Shown here: in pieces, positions 23,505 to 33,952 of the stretch
Position numbering within the stretch: the stretch's first letter is position 1
Layout of the letters: the number at the start of each line of letters is the position of its first letter
Origin: Microcebus murinus
Taxonomy: Eukaryota > Chordata > Mammalia > Primates > Cheirogaleidae
Length of the DNA stretch: 64,000 bases
Assembly (NCBI RefSeq): GCF_040939455.1
Contig: NC_134104.1
Location: forward strand, 142,140,501 to 142,204,500
Direction: 5' to 3'
Notes under the pieces: generated by a model
Told to the model about the DNA's origin: nothing
The model's input: the letters and a program-made list of their open reading frames with translations, nothing else
The model's database searches: none
Translations under genes and position numbers: made by a program

Positions 23505-24495
23505 TTATTTTTTTATTTTTTATTTTAGCATATTATGGGGGTACAAGTGTTAAGGTTATTTATATTGCCCATGCCCCCCTCCCCCCCCTCGAGTAAGAGC
23601 TTCAAGTGTGTCCATCCCCAAACGTTGCACATCTTACTCCTGGTTGTATATACCCATCCCCTCCTCCCCCCTCCCACCCTCCCGACACCCGATAAATGTT
23701 ATTCCTATATGTCCACTAAAGTGTTGATCCCTTAATACCAATTTTCTGGTGAGTACACGTGGTGCTGGTTTTTCCATTCTTGAGATACTTCACTAGTAGA
23801 ATGGGTTCCAGCTGTATCCAGGAATATACAAGAGGTGCTATATCACCATTGTTTCTTAAAGCTGAATAGTACTCCATGGTATACACATACCACATTTTAT
23901 TAATCCACTCATGAATTGATGGGCACTTGGGTTGTTTCCATAGCTTTGCAATTGTGAATTGTGCTGCTACAAACATTCGAGTGCAGGTGTCTTTTTCATA
24001 AAGTGACTTTTGATCTTTTGGGTAGATGCCCAGTAGTGGAATTGCTGGATCAAATGGTAGATCTACTTGTATCATTTTGAGGTATCTCCATATTGCTTTC
24101 CACAGAGGTTGAACTAGTTTGCAGTCCCACCAGCAGTGTAGGAGTGTTCCTCTCTCTCCACATCCATGCCAGCATTTGTTGTTTGGGGACTTTTTTGATA
24201 AAGGCCATTCTCACTGGAGTTAAGTGATATCTCATTATGGTTCTGATTTGCATTTCCCTGATGATTAGAGATGTTGAACATTTTTTAATATGTTTGTTGG
24301 CCATTATTCTGTCTTCTTTTGAGAAGTTTCTGTTCATGTCCTTTTCCCATTTTTTGATAGGGTTGTTTGATTTTTTTCTTGCTGATTTTCCTGAGTTCTA
24401 AATAGATTCTAGTTATCAGCCCTTTATCAGATGTATAGCTTGCAAAAATTTTCATATATATATTTTTCCAAACTGTCATATAATCATTATGCAAT
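23505..24495 (-). mobile_element. L1 3' end, 5'-truncated, minus strand
   Basis: The plus strand starts with a T-rich tail, 'ttttagcatattatgggggt', then the C-rich 3' UTR blocks, then ORF2 in antisense: 'gctgaatagtactccatggt', 'gggcacttgggttgtttcca', 'gatgcccagtagtggaattg', 'ctgatttgcatttccctgat'. It stops within ORF2 where an Alu begins. Open minus-strand pieces (for example 24050-24337) are frame fragments of the ORF2 C-terminus. The 3' UTR type is shared with the stubs at 29269, 37590, 47905 and 56890. Confidence 0.9.
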
Positions 24496-24498
24496 CTA

Positions 24499-24804
24499 TT
24501 TTTTTTTTTTTTGAGACAATGTCTCACTCTGTTGTCCAGGTAGGGTGCAGTAACATCATGATAGTTCACTGCAACTTCACACTCCTGGGCTCAAGTGATC
24601 TTCCTGCCTCTTCCCAAGTAGCTGGGACTACAGGCACATGCTACCATGCCAAGCTAATTTTTCTATTTTTTTGTAGAAACAGAGTCTTGCTATTTTTGTA
24701 GAAACAGGGTTGCTCAGGCTGGTCTTGAACTCCTGATCTCAAGTGATCCTCCTGCCTTGGCCTTCTAAAGTGCTAGCATACAGGAGTTAGCCACCACAAC
24801 CAGC
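24499..24804 (-). mobile_element. Alu SINE, diverged, with internal duplication
   Basis: Poly-T start, both arms recognisable, end 'ccaccacaaccagc'. A short internal duplication is present ('tttgtagaaacagagtcttg' then 'tttgtagaaacaggg', about 24668-24713). It sits at the 5' truncation point of the L1 to its left; no clear target duplication was found. Confidence 0.85.
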
Positions 24805-25052
24805 ACATTTTATTTTTTATTGAGGTAAATAACAAGTCTTTTTTCATGTAATATCTTTATCTACAGTTATTTTTTCTGATAATAACATTGTCATGTTGTT
24901 AATATTTTCTAGTTCTTTAAATTTAAACTTTAAGGGTCAGATGTGTCCTTTTTAAGCAATGCATAATGGAATCTGTCTGATGAAGTGAGGTCACATAGTG
25001 CTGAGGAATCTGTCATTGAATCACTTTCGCTTTCACACCTACAAGCTCTCAT
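24805..25052. other. Unique DNA
   Basis: No recognised feature. Confidence 0.4.
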
Positions 25053-25185
25053 GGATGCCTACTCATTACTATAACTGATTCTTTTTTGCAAACTAGACCC
25101 CTAGAAATGAGGATCATTTCTTAGTAAGTTACACAGTAGTCTAATTAGTTAATTAGTGAGAAAATTTTCCTTTGCATTAAGTCTT
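25053..25185. repeat. 133-bp direct repeat, copy 1, flanking an Alu
   Basis: Identical in length to 25520-25652 and without indels; the copies differ at six positions, all transitions. The copy ends exactly where the poly-T of the Alu begins, so it behaves as a target-site duplication. Confidence 0.9.
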
Positions 25186-25519
25186 TTTTTTTTTTTTTTT
25201 TTGAGACAAAGTCTCGGTTTGTTGCCCAGGCTAGAGTGAGTGCTGTGGCATCAGCCTAGCTCATAGCAACCTCAAACTCCTGGGCTCAAGCAATCCTTCT
25301 GCCTCAGCCTCCTGAGTAGCTGGGACTACAGGCATGCACCACCATGCCCTGCTAATTTTTTCTATATATATTAGTTGGCAAATCAATTTCTTTCTATTTA
25401 TAGTAGAGACGGGGTCTCGCTCTTGCTCAGGCTGGTTTCGAACTCCTGACCTCGAGCTATCTGCCCGCCTTGGTGTCCCAGAATGCTAGGATTACAGGCA
25501 TGAGTCACCATGCCTGGCC
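25186..25519 (-). mobile_element. Alu SINE, lemur-type, full length, with 133-bp flanking duplication
   Basis: Poly-T start, lemur-type linker ('ttagttggcaaatcaatttc'), complete arms and head complement 'catgcctggcc'. Copy 1 of the flanking repeat abuts the A-tail end and copy 2 abuts the Alu head. In the reconstructed empty site the nick point reads 'gtctt/aaaagg', a fair match to the L1 endonuclease site (TTTT/AA). Confidence 0.95.
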
Positions 25520-25652
25520 GGATGCCCACTCATTACTGTGACTGATTCTTTTTTGCAAACTAGACCCTTAGAAATGAGGATCATTTCTTAGTAAGTTACA
25601 TAGTAGTCTAATTAGTTAATTAGTGAGGAAATTTTCCTTTGCATTAAGTCTT
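25520..25652. repeat. 133-bp direct repeat, copy 2, flanking an Alu
   Basis: Begins 'ggatgccc' directly after the Alu head and ends 'gcattaagtctt' just before 'aaaagg'. See copy 1 at 25053-25185. Confidence 0.9.
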
Positions 25653-26530
25653 AAAAGGCTTTCTAATGCTGGTCGCTCTAAAAAGGAGCTTTTAAGGAAG
25701 GTATTGATGTAAATATATCAAGTTTCTTATTAAATGTGCTGACTGTTGGATACATAAGAAAAAGTGCAAGGCACCTCTCTTAAAATGTGTCCTCGTGACC
25801 TCAGACAAATCCTGCATGCCATCTGGGACTTAGTTCTATACAAGTCTATACAGTGGAGCCATTGGCCTATCTTAGCCATAAAGTCCCCCACACCAACCAG
25901 AGGTTTCATAACTCTGTTAACTCTAAATATAAGACAGATGCAAGTGCTCAATTAGGACACAAGTGTATGGTAGAAGATGCACAAAATCCCAGAAACATAA
26001 TTTAGAATTCAGTGTGGCTAATCAATAAAAGAGGTGATAAATGATGGTATGCTGTTGATCTGTTTACTCTGCTAAACTTTGTCAGGTTTTTTAACAATGC
26101 AAAAGTCCAATGTGATTAGTCCAATAATACAAGACTTTTTTTTTTTTCCACTGGAAGAAAATATGCACTTCCAGGCTCTAGTCGGCGCCTTATGCATTTA
26201 CCCATTTATAATTATCTTTTCTACATCAAACTGCAAGATAGACACTGTGTGGTGATGCAAAAATGAATGAGACATCAATCCTTGGACACACCTACTTGAT
26301 AACTGTCACTGAGGTTTGATCACTGTGAGAGCAAAGAAAAGAGCTTTGAATATGACCCTAATGAACAGATGTTTCATTAAACACTAGTTCTATAGGGCAC
26401 TATAGAAATTATTAAACCTGTCTTATATACATTTAATATGATAAAGTTCTCTTTTAATCTTCAAGAGAACTGTATAACATTCAACACATTTAAAAAAGAA
26501 GTTCTTTTTTTTTTGTCATTTGTTCTTTTG
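25653..26530. other. Unique DNA
   Basis: No repeat or coding signal recognised. Confidence 0.4.
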
Positions 26531-26534
26531 GCAG

Positions 26535-26597
26535 AACATCTTGATGGACACATGTTACATGCTCCATGTTACAGATTTCGGGGATGTGATGAATTTG
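26535..26597 (+). other. Candidate 63-nt exon
   Basis: Seen directly: a long T-rich tract ending 'atttgttcttttggcag' (AG at 26533-26534), 63 nt, then 'tttg|gtaagagt' (GT at 26598-26599). The segment length is a multiple of three and two of three frames are open. One reads 'HLDGHMLHAPCYRFRGCDEF', which I do not recognise. There is no neighbouring exon that I can identify, so this may be a chance pair of splice-like sites. Confidence 0.2.
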
Positions 26598-26599
26598 GT

Positions 26600-28295
26600 A
26601 AGAGTGTAAGTAGAGATGGGTTGAGTACCATGCATAATACTCTGGATAAATGCTGAAGAGCCTTTTTTATTTAAACAAACAAATGATATCACAAAATAAC
26701 TGTTTAAGCTAAATAGAAATGATGTTTAGATTATTTCTTCTTTCAGTGATTTGTACCCTAGCTTCCTATAACTATGTACTAAGAGTTTAATGAGCACGTA
26801 GAGTCAGACTTAAAGACCACCTATGCAGAGAGGGTCACCAATTATTTTGTAGAAAAGCAGGTAAATATCACATTTATTTTGCTGTACCTGCAAAACAGGC
26901 TAGAAGTCAGTGCAAAAATGTTTACTGCACCCTTTTCACATTAGCCCTCAAAATAACTCTCAGTAAAGTCATAGAAGGAACCTGAACTGATAAGACAGGA
27001 GATATTTGAAAAGCTAGATTTAGATTCTGGGGAAAAACTCACTCAGCTTCAGCCTGTTTATGTTTTCATCCCTTACGTCAATCCCTAGATGTGCTGTTGG
27101 CCTGCACCCTCCATGAAGTTCTGCTTTGCAGCTGTAAAGTAGACGAGGGGGGAGCAGAAGTTAAAATATTCAACCAGAACCACCCTAAAATTCATGACAA
27201 AATGATTAACGCTGATGACAGATGGGCAAGTAAACAAGGCCAGCCAGAGAACACTGCCAATTTTAGTACCCAAGGATGAAAAGTGGGGACTTCCAAAATG
27301 AAATATAGAGCAGTAATTTAAAAAAAATGTGCATGTGGAATTTATTAAAATGGGGAAAATGTGGTAAGAAATAAGCTATTTCTCAAACATAAATAGAAGT
27401 GATGGGTTCATATTAAATATGTTCCAGTCAGGCAATGATGCTTCAGTGTGTCATTATCATGCAAAAACAACAAAGCTTGGGCCACGTTTGTGTGTTGATC
27501 ATCCATGGTATCCACAAAAATGGGCTATAGTTTTCAATTAAATAGCTAACTATGGTAAAATACTCGCTAATGTTTCACTTGGATGCTTTTTTTTTCTTTC
27601 TTTTTTCCTCTCTCGGGAAGCCCAGAAGGATAGATCTAAGCAGCATTGCTGTTAAAGTTCAGTTATTTCAAGCTTCCTCTATTACTTTTCATGCCTACAA
27701 AGAGTAAGGCATGAAGGATAGGGCATCATGTGATAGTATCTGCTCCATTCTGCACAAAATATTTTAAATTCCCCCATGCCTGGTATCAAAATATTCTCTT
27801 ATGGAAAATACCAAGGAAGAAAGAAAACCCTAGAGACAAATAAAGAAAAAATCAGATGGTGCCTTTTTAAAATTTCTTTTGATGTTTCCCCCTTTCTAAG
27901 GTTACATACATTCATGTTCACTGTCCATTACAGATATACTTTGTCCTTTAAATGAATGAGTCAGAATGCTGCCTGGGTTTGCCACTTCCTCACAATTGCG
28001 CTGTAAATATGTTGATTTATGAATAAAGTTATGCATTTTATATTACATTATGTAAATGTAGTTATAGCTCTACACAGGCGATTCTTCAGAAAGAAATTTT
28101 TAAAATTCCTCTGTGAAAGTTATCACATAGTTATCAAACTTTTTTGTCCTTCCAGAAACATTTCTAAACATTAAAACCTCTAACCAGCCTGGTACATGTA
28201 AGTTACTCAATGCTATTGACTTTTTTCACCCTTCTTCCTCTCCCCATCTCAGGCAAGAGAAAACAAAAAATAAAAAAGACTCCACAGAAGCAAGA
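26600..28295. other. Unique DNA, possible conserved non-coding block
   Basis: About 1.7 kb without a confident repeat. The 27900-28150 part is balanced in composition and looks neither repetitive nor coding. Confidence 0.35.
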
Positions 28296-28299
28296 ATTA

Positions 28300-28330
<31 letters not shown>

Positions 28331-28437
28331 TCAACATTGGTATAATATTTTGGAGTTGGGTTTTCAGAATTTTATTATTAGTAGTAGCAGTAGTATATCA
28401 ACATTGGTATGATATTTTGGAGTTGGGTTCTTCATGT
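28300..28437. repeat. Trinucleotide repeats within a 67-bp duplication
   Basis: (GAT)n at 28300-28330 is followed by 'tcaacattggtat', then an AT-rich block, then (TTA/TAG)n, then a second 'tcaacattggtat' block at 28398. The shared part ('tcaacattggta..atattttggagttgggtt') is about 35 bp with one or two changes, and the offset is 67 bp. Confidence 0.85.
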
Positions 28438-28439
28438 TA

Positions 28440-29250
28440 GGTTTTAATGCATCTTCAGTTAGTCAAATATATTACAGCAAACAGCTCCAAGGGTAAAGTC
28501 CAGGAATCTCAATTACTACTCTCCACCTTTTCCTTCTGTACTTCCTCACACTGTCCAAGGTGAATATTACTCTATGGATAATACAGCCCACACTAAGAAA
28601 AACCATGAGTCTTAAGTACAAAGAAGAAGAGTGTGAGTTCTCAAAAACTTGAAAAATATGGAAGAAAAAAAGCATATATTTTTGCAAGTTCTCTCTCTTA
28701 CTGGGTGTGTTGCTTACTCTAAATCTCCTTGCTTGGAAAAAAGGATATGAGTTTTTTAAAAATTCGGCAGGTAAAACATGAAAGTGTACTTACTCCGAAA
28801 CCTGGCACAGAGTAACAGTTTTTTAGCTGCCATTAGACTTAACGTCTAGTGAAAAATCCAGTACCACTGCCCAATATGGTTATTCTTTTAAACATCTTTG
28901 TTTCAGTATAAAAGTAAAATCTTGTGACAGGAAAATTGGTAAATGGAGAAAATACAAAAATAGCTACCTGTTGTCTTCCATAACTCATATAATTTGGGAG
29001 TATTTTTTCTCATCTTTTTCTTTTTTAATCTTATGGTGTTTCATTTTGTCTTGGTAATCATTTTGTATATACCACTTGGCACATTCCTTTTTTTTTACTC
29101 TTTTCTATATTGTTTCATAACTATGAAATTTGTATATCTGCAGAAAACTTTATATGAGAAAAATGTATTTAATTATTTCAAATTGCTTTATTTTTAAAAT
29201 TTCAAATATTTAAAAGAACACATGAACTTGTAACAATTATGCTTGTACAT
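28440..29250. other. Unique AT-rich DNA
   Basis: No recognised feature. Confidence 0.4.
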
Positions 29251-29268
29251 CTATTAAAAATGACTTTA

Positions 29269-29460
29269 AAAATGACATTTATTGGGTGCCGGGCAGGTAG
29301 GGAGGAGAGGGGATGGGTATATACATACATAATGAGTGCAATGCACACCAATTGGGGGATGGACACGCTTGAAGCTCTGACTTGAAGGAGGAGAGGAAAG
29401 GGCAATATACATAAACTTAACATTTGTACCTCCATGATATGCTGAGAAAATAGACAAAAT
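29269..29460 (+). mobile_element. L1 3' UTR stub, sense
   Basis: Reverse-complement counterpart of the L1 end at 23505: 'attgggtgccgggcaggtag', 'ggggatgggtatatacatac', 'ccaattgggggatggacacg', 'aacatttgtacctccatgat', then an A-rich end. A 15-bp target duplication 'ttaaaaatgacttta' is found at 29254-29268 and 29461-29475, so the 192-bp stub is a complete, heavily 5'-truncated insertion. Confidence 0.9.
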
Positions 29461-29475
29461 TTAAAAATGACTTTA

Positions 29476-30101
29476 TTGATGTATATTATATATGGTTGCT
29501 ATTAAACCACATCCTTGCCACAGAACTTTCCTTTTTTTGTAGTATGTCTTTTCATCATGAGGTAATTATTAGATGACCTAGTATTCAAGATGTACTATGT
29601 TTGAAATATCTTTCAGCTTGAATTAATGCAGCATACCAAAAAGATAGCACAAAGCCATGGATATACTAACAAATGCATTGTATGTGGAAATGATGAATTT
29701 TATCTGGAAGTAAATTACTCATCCACCTGGATCTTTGAAAATATTAACCAAGCAAAAAAATAGTTGCTGAGAACACAGTACATTTTACAGCAGAGTTTTT
29801 CCCTGATAAAATATTCTGAAAATTTTGTTGATCGAGGAAATTTCTGTTTCTCCTTCTATTCTTGTTAAATACTATCCCTGGAAAATATTCTTCACCTAAG
29901 GTCCATGGGCCACACTTGGGGTTAATGGATGAACATTCAGAGCTCCATGTATTGCTTATAATTGTGGACCCAATCTAGAATTTTTTAACCTATCTGAATC
30001 GGTCTTGGGAAAAGGCTTTGCTTTCTTCACTGTATGTAGTGCTGAACTTGATGATGTAAAAGTTTCCTTCTAATTATGAAGAGATTTGCTTTTAGTGGTC
30101 T
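29476..30101. other. Unique DNA
   Basis: No recognised feature. Confidence 0.4.
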
Positions 30102-30106
30102 GCTGG

Positions 30107-30462
30107 TGCTATCGTCTGACTGTTTCCCAAAATTCATGTGTTGAAACTTATTCCCCATTGTAGTGGTATTAGGCCTGGGTTTTGGGGGGAACATGATCAG
30201 ATCATGAGGGCTCTGCCCTTATTGATCCTTATCAATGGATTAGTGCCTTATAAAAGGGCTTGAGGGAATTAGCTTGGGCCCTTCTTGCCCCTCTCCCTCC
30301 TGTTATGTGAAGACACAGCAAGCAGACCCTCACCAGACACTGAATGACAGCACCTTGATCTTAGACTTCTCAGCCTTCATACTGTGAGAAATGAATTTCT
30401 GTTCTTTATAAATTACCCAGCCGACGGTATTCTGTTATAGCAGCACAAATGGGCTAAGAAAA
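30107..30462 (+). repeat. MaLR 5' LTR
   Basis: Starts 'tgctatcgtctgactgtttc', contains 'gccttataaaagggcttgag' (TATA-like box), 'cagcaccttgatcttagact', 'actgtgagaaatgaatttct' and 'cttataaattaccc'-type polyadenylation surroundings, and ends 'gcacaaatgggctaagaaaa'; the terminal CA is lost. The primer-binding region follows at about 30463-30480. Confidence 0.85.
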
Positions 30463-32349
30463 TGGTACAAATAAGTGGGGTGTTGCTATCACAATTACTT
30501 TAAAATGTGGAAGGAGCTCTGAACTGGGTAATAGATAGATGTTAGAGAAATTTGGAAAAGCATGCTAGGAAACATCTAGATTGCCATGAAGCATTAAGGC
30601 TGGCTCTAGCGAGGGCTTAGGAGAAGAGAAGAGCTATAGAGAAAGCCTCAGTCTTACAGGCCATCCAAGTGGTTGATAATGGAATGATGGTAGAAATATG
30701 GAGAGTAACAGCAGTTTGAATGAGATCTTAGATGTAAATGAGGAATGTCCTTTTGGAAAATCAAACAAAAAGCATCCTTGTTACAAAGTGGCAAAGAAAT
30801 TGCCTGAATTATATTCATGTTCTACTACTTTGTGGGAAGTTTAACAAGAACAATGAAGTAGGATATTTCATGGAGAAATCTCTAAGCAATGTATTTAGGG
30901 TGCTGCATGGCTTCTCTTGACTACTTATACTAAAATACAAGAAGAGAGAGAAATGAGATGAAGACTGAATTTATAATCAAAAGGGAAACAGAACATAAAC
31001 AGTTGATAAATTCTCAGCCTGACTATGTAAAGAATAAAAATGCACACATTTAGGAGAGAAAACCAAAGATGTAGGTAAGAAACTCTTTGATAAGATGATT
31101 AGTATGAATTGAAGGAAGCCAGATGCTATTCATCAAAACTATGAGAGAATGATCTTGAAGTCATCTGGGAGATCTTCAATGCTGCCATGCCATCACAGGC
31201 CCAGAGTCAGGGCATGGCGGGCAGAACATTTTCAAGGGAGAGACCCAGGACACTGGAAGGTCCCAGGTTTCTTGTGGGACTTTGGGGCTCACTGCTGTCT
31301 ATCTCAAATCTGTGCTCCCTGCATTTTGATGAGCACTCCTTGACTACCCCAGGTATGGCTCAACTGCGACTCGGGGTGCCACTCCAGAAGGTACAAGCTA
31401 TAAACCTTGGCAGTGTCCACCTGGTGCTAACTCTGCAGACTATTCAGAGTGCATGAGCTATAGAGGCACGGCTACTTCCACCTAGGTTTGGTTTCCAAAG
31501 ATTCCTCAGAGTGTCCCTGCTAGGGTAATGTCTAGTGGGTCTGTGGGAGAGGGACTCCTTCCAAACCCCAGAACCGTAGCAACCCCTGGGTGAGATCCCA
31601 GCCTCAAAGAGCTACAGGTACCTGACTCCAATCCATAAGAGCTGCTGTATGGATGGGGCCCCCCAGGGCCTTAAGGGCCCAACCCCTTCCCCAGTGTGTC
31701 CAAAAGGTGGGACATGGAATTGAAGAAGATTATTTTCATGCATTAAGATGTAATGTTTGCCTTGTTGGATTTTGAACTTACTTGGAATCTGTTACTCTTT
31801 TCTTCTTTCCTATTGCTCCCGTTTTTAATGGGAATGTATATCCAATGACTGTTCCACTGTTGTATCTTGGAAGTGCATAACTCTTTTGATCTCACAGGTT
31901 CATAGCTGGAGAGCACTTTGTCTCAGGATGAATGGTTCCTTGAGTCTCATGCATATCTGATTTAAATGAAACTGTGGAGTTAAGACTTTTGAGTGGACCA
32001 GTCTGAGCAAGACCTCATCTCTACTATAAAAATAGAAAGAAATTAATTGGCCAACTAATATATATAGAAAAAATTAGCCGGGCATGGTGGCGCATGCCTG
32101 TAGTCCCAGCTACTCAGGAGGCTGAGGCAGTAGGATTGCTTGAGCCCAGGAGTTTGAGGTTGCTGTGGGCTAGACTGACGCCACGGCACCCACTCTAGCC
32201 TGGGCAACAAAGCGAGACTTTGTCTCAAAAAAAAAAAAAAAAGACTTTTGAGTGGATGCTGGAATAAGTTAAGACTTCTGGGTTTTGGGTATGAAATAAA
32301 TGTATTTTACATGTGAGAAAGACATGAATTTTGAGTGTCAGGGGCAGAA
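30463..32349 (+). other. MaLR internal region (non-coding remnant)
   Basis: Begins 'atggtacaaataagtggggt', as MaLR internal sequences do. Blocks such as 'cttgttacaaagtggcaaag', 'atgagagaatgatcttgaag' and 'catttgttgg..tttgaacttacttg'-like parts recur in the second MaLR at 55305-56651. No gag, pol or env frame survives; open frames near 31150-31450 are short. Interrupted by an Alu. Confidence 0.75.
31998..32241 (+). mobile_element. Alu SINE, lemur-type, 5'-truncated
   Basis: Starts 'ccagtctgagcaagacctca' in the left arm, runs through the lemur linker ('gaaattaattggccaactaa') and the right arm to an A-tail. The 15-bp target duplication 'agacttttgagtgga' is perfect at 31983-31997 and 32242-32256. 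Truncation point is nearly the same as in the Alu at 21549-21810. Confidence 0.95.
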
Positions 32350-32703
32350 TGCTATGGTCCCAATGTCCTCCAAAATTCATATAGTGAAACAATCTCTATT
32401 GTGATGGTATTAAGAGGAAGGGCCTTTTGGGAAGTGATTACTTCACAAGGAATCCACCTTCATGAGTGGATTAGTGCCTTATAAAAGGGCTCAGGGGAAC
32501 TAGCTTAGGCCCTTTGTGCCCTTTCACTCTATGCCGTGTGAGGACAGAGCAACAAGGCCCTCACCAAACTCTGAATGCCAGCACCTTGATCTTTGGCCGT
32601 TCAGCCTCCAGAATTGTGAGAAAAAAATGTCTATTCTTTATAAATTACCCAGTCTGCGAGTATTCTGTTATAGCAGCAGAAAAAAAAAAAAAAAAAAAAG
32701 ACA
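32350..32703 (+). repeat. MaLR 3' LTR with expanded A tract
   Basis: Starts 'tgctatggtcccaatgtcct' and repeats the landmarks of the 5' LTR ('gattagtgccttataaaagg', 'cagcaccttgatctttggcc', 'attctgttatagcagca'). A 20-A run (32680-32699) occupies the place where the 5' LTR has 'caaatgggcta', before the terminal 'gaca'. Confidence 0.85.
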
Positions 32704-32708
32704 GCTGG

Positions 32709-33415
32709 CCCACCCCTGTGTTTGGAAATATGTGCTCCCATGCTAAGACCAGTCCTACTCCTCCCACTTCCCACTGAAACACAGTTTAATATTGACAAGG
32801 CTGCAGGAAAGAAACTATCTCAGTGTGGAAATGGCAGGTGGTGGGATCTCCTTGGCGTTGTGAAGATATAAACTAGAGAGGTTTGAAGTGGGCTGCTAGA
32901 AAGAAAGAAACAAACAAACAAACAAAAAATATTAAAACCAAACTCCTCCCCCAGTGGCACAATTCCCAAGCCACAAGTTGTTGCTGCATTTTATCTTCCT
33001 CAGACTAAAAAAGGTGGTCCTGTTTGGAGAAGCTCACAGCTTCGGAAAAGGGAGAGAGCGTGCCTCATTATTCCAACATTCTATTCTCTTCTTTATAACC
33101 AGCAAAAAGCCTTAAAACATTCTACCATCCAGAGAATTGGGCCCAAACCAATAAATTGTAAATATTCCACACTTCATTTCCTCTATTCTTTTTAACATAA
33201 TAATATTTGCACTCATATTTAAAATCTTGCAAATTCTTTTGTGCCTTTCCCATTTCATAATATTTTAAATGCTTAAATTTCTATGATGGTCACTGAAGGA
33301 TGTTTTCTAAAAGCCAGAGAAGAGAAGCTACACTATATTTCTAGAATATACAATCAAATCAAGAACATCAATTTTTATTTCAGTGACTAAATTTTCCAAA
33401 AACCATGTAAAAGGA
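32709..33415. other. Unique DNA with an (GAAA)/(CAAA) microsatellite
   Basis: Microsatellite 'gaaagaaagaaacaaacaaa' at about 32899-32929. No other feature is recognised. Confidence 0.4.
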
Positions 33416-33419
33416 AACT

Positions 33420-33585
33420 AACATATGCATCCCAATGATGTGCTAGGAACTGAGCTAAGAGGATTACTTAGATTATTTCATGTGATCTTCATTTGAAGAA
33501 GTTGCTATTTTCAACTTTATTTTATTTGTGAAGAAGCAGGCTCAGGGATATTAAGTAACTTGTCAGAAACCTCAATGCTTATATG
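33420..33585 (+). mobile_element. MIR SINE
   Basis: 'gatgtgctaggaactgagct', 'gattatttcatgtgatcttc' and 'agggatattaagtaacttgt' follow the sense MIR order. Confidence 0.6.
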
Positions 33586-33589
33586 CAGA

Positions 33590-33952
33590 TATATTAGTAC
33601 ATTTGGGTTGTTGTAACACAAGTACCACGGACTGGGTGGTTTAAGCAACAAACATTTATTTATCACCATTCTGGAGTTGGGAAGTCCAAGATTAAGGCAG
33701 TGACAGATTCACTGCCTGGTGAGAGCCCATTCTTCCTAGATGACCTCTTCTTGCTGCATTTACAGGTGGTGGAAAAGGGAGAGAGAGCCCTCTGGGGGTT
33801 TCTTTTGTAAGGGTACCAATCTTATTAATGATGCCCCTATACTCATGATCTAATCACTTTTCAAAGGCCCTACCTCCTAATATGATGACACTGGGGATTA
33901 GGATTTTTAAAATATGAATTTTGGGGGGACTAAAACATTCACTCCATATCAA
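33590..33952 (-). mobile_element. MaLR-class LTR, minus strand
   Basis: On the minus strand it starts 'tgatatggagtgaatgtttt', then 'aatccccagtgtcatcatat', 'aggaggtagggcctttgaaa' and near its end 'aaaccacccagtccgtggta'. These are landmarks of MLT1/MST-type LTRs. No partner LTR in the same orientation is adjacent, so it is a solo LTR. Confidence 0.8.

Larger units (their letters stand above)
30107..32703 (+). mobile_element. Full-length MaLR provirus (ERVL-MaLR)
   Basis: Two related LTRs in the same orientation enclose about 1.9 kb of internal sequence, and a 5-bp target duplication 'gctgg' lies at 30102-30106 and 32704-32708. The outer ends are TG (30107-30108) and CA (32702-32703). MaLRs (THE1/MST/MLT) are non-autonomous relatives of ERV-L that use ERV-L machinery. 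The internal region has no intact coding frame. A 5'-truncated Alu has inserted at 31998-32241. The two LTRs are clearly diverged from each other, so the insertion is old. Confidence 0.9.

Noticed and set aside
28210..28440. 76-codon frame with an Asp run
   Set aside because: The Asp run is the translation of the (GAT)n microsatellite; the rest is the duplicated AT-rich block.
31149..31456. Overlapping open frames in GC-richer sequence
   Set aside because: They lie in the internal region of a MaLR provirus and have related sequence in the second MaLR at about 56000-56300; MaLR internal regions are not expected to code for a host protein.
32680..32699. A-run suggesting a processed pseudogene tail
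   Set aside because: It is inside a MaLR 3' LTR, directly before the terminal CA and the target duplication; no cDNA-like body precedes it.
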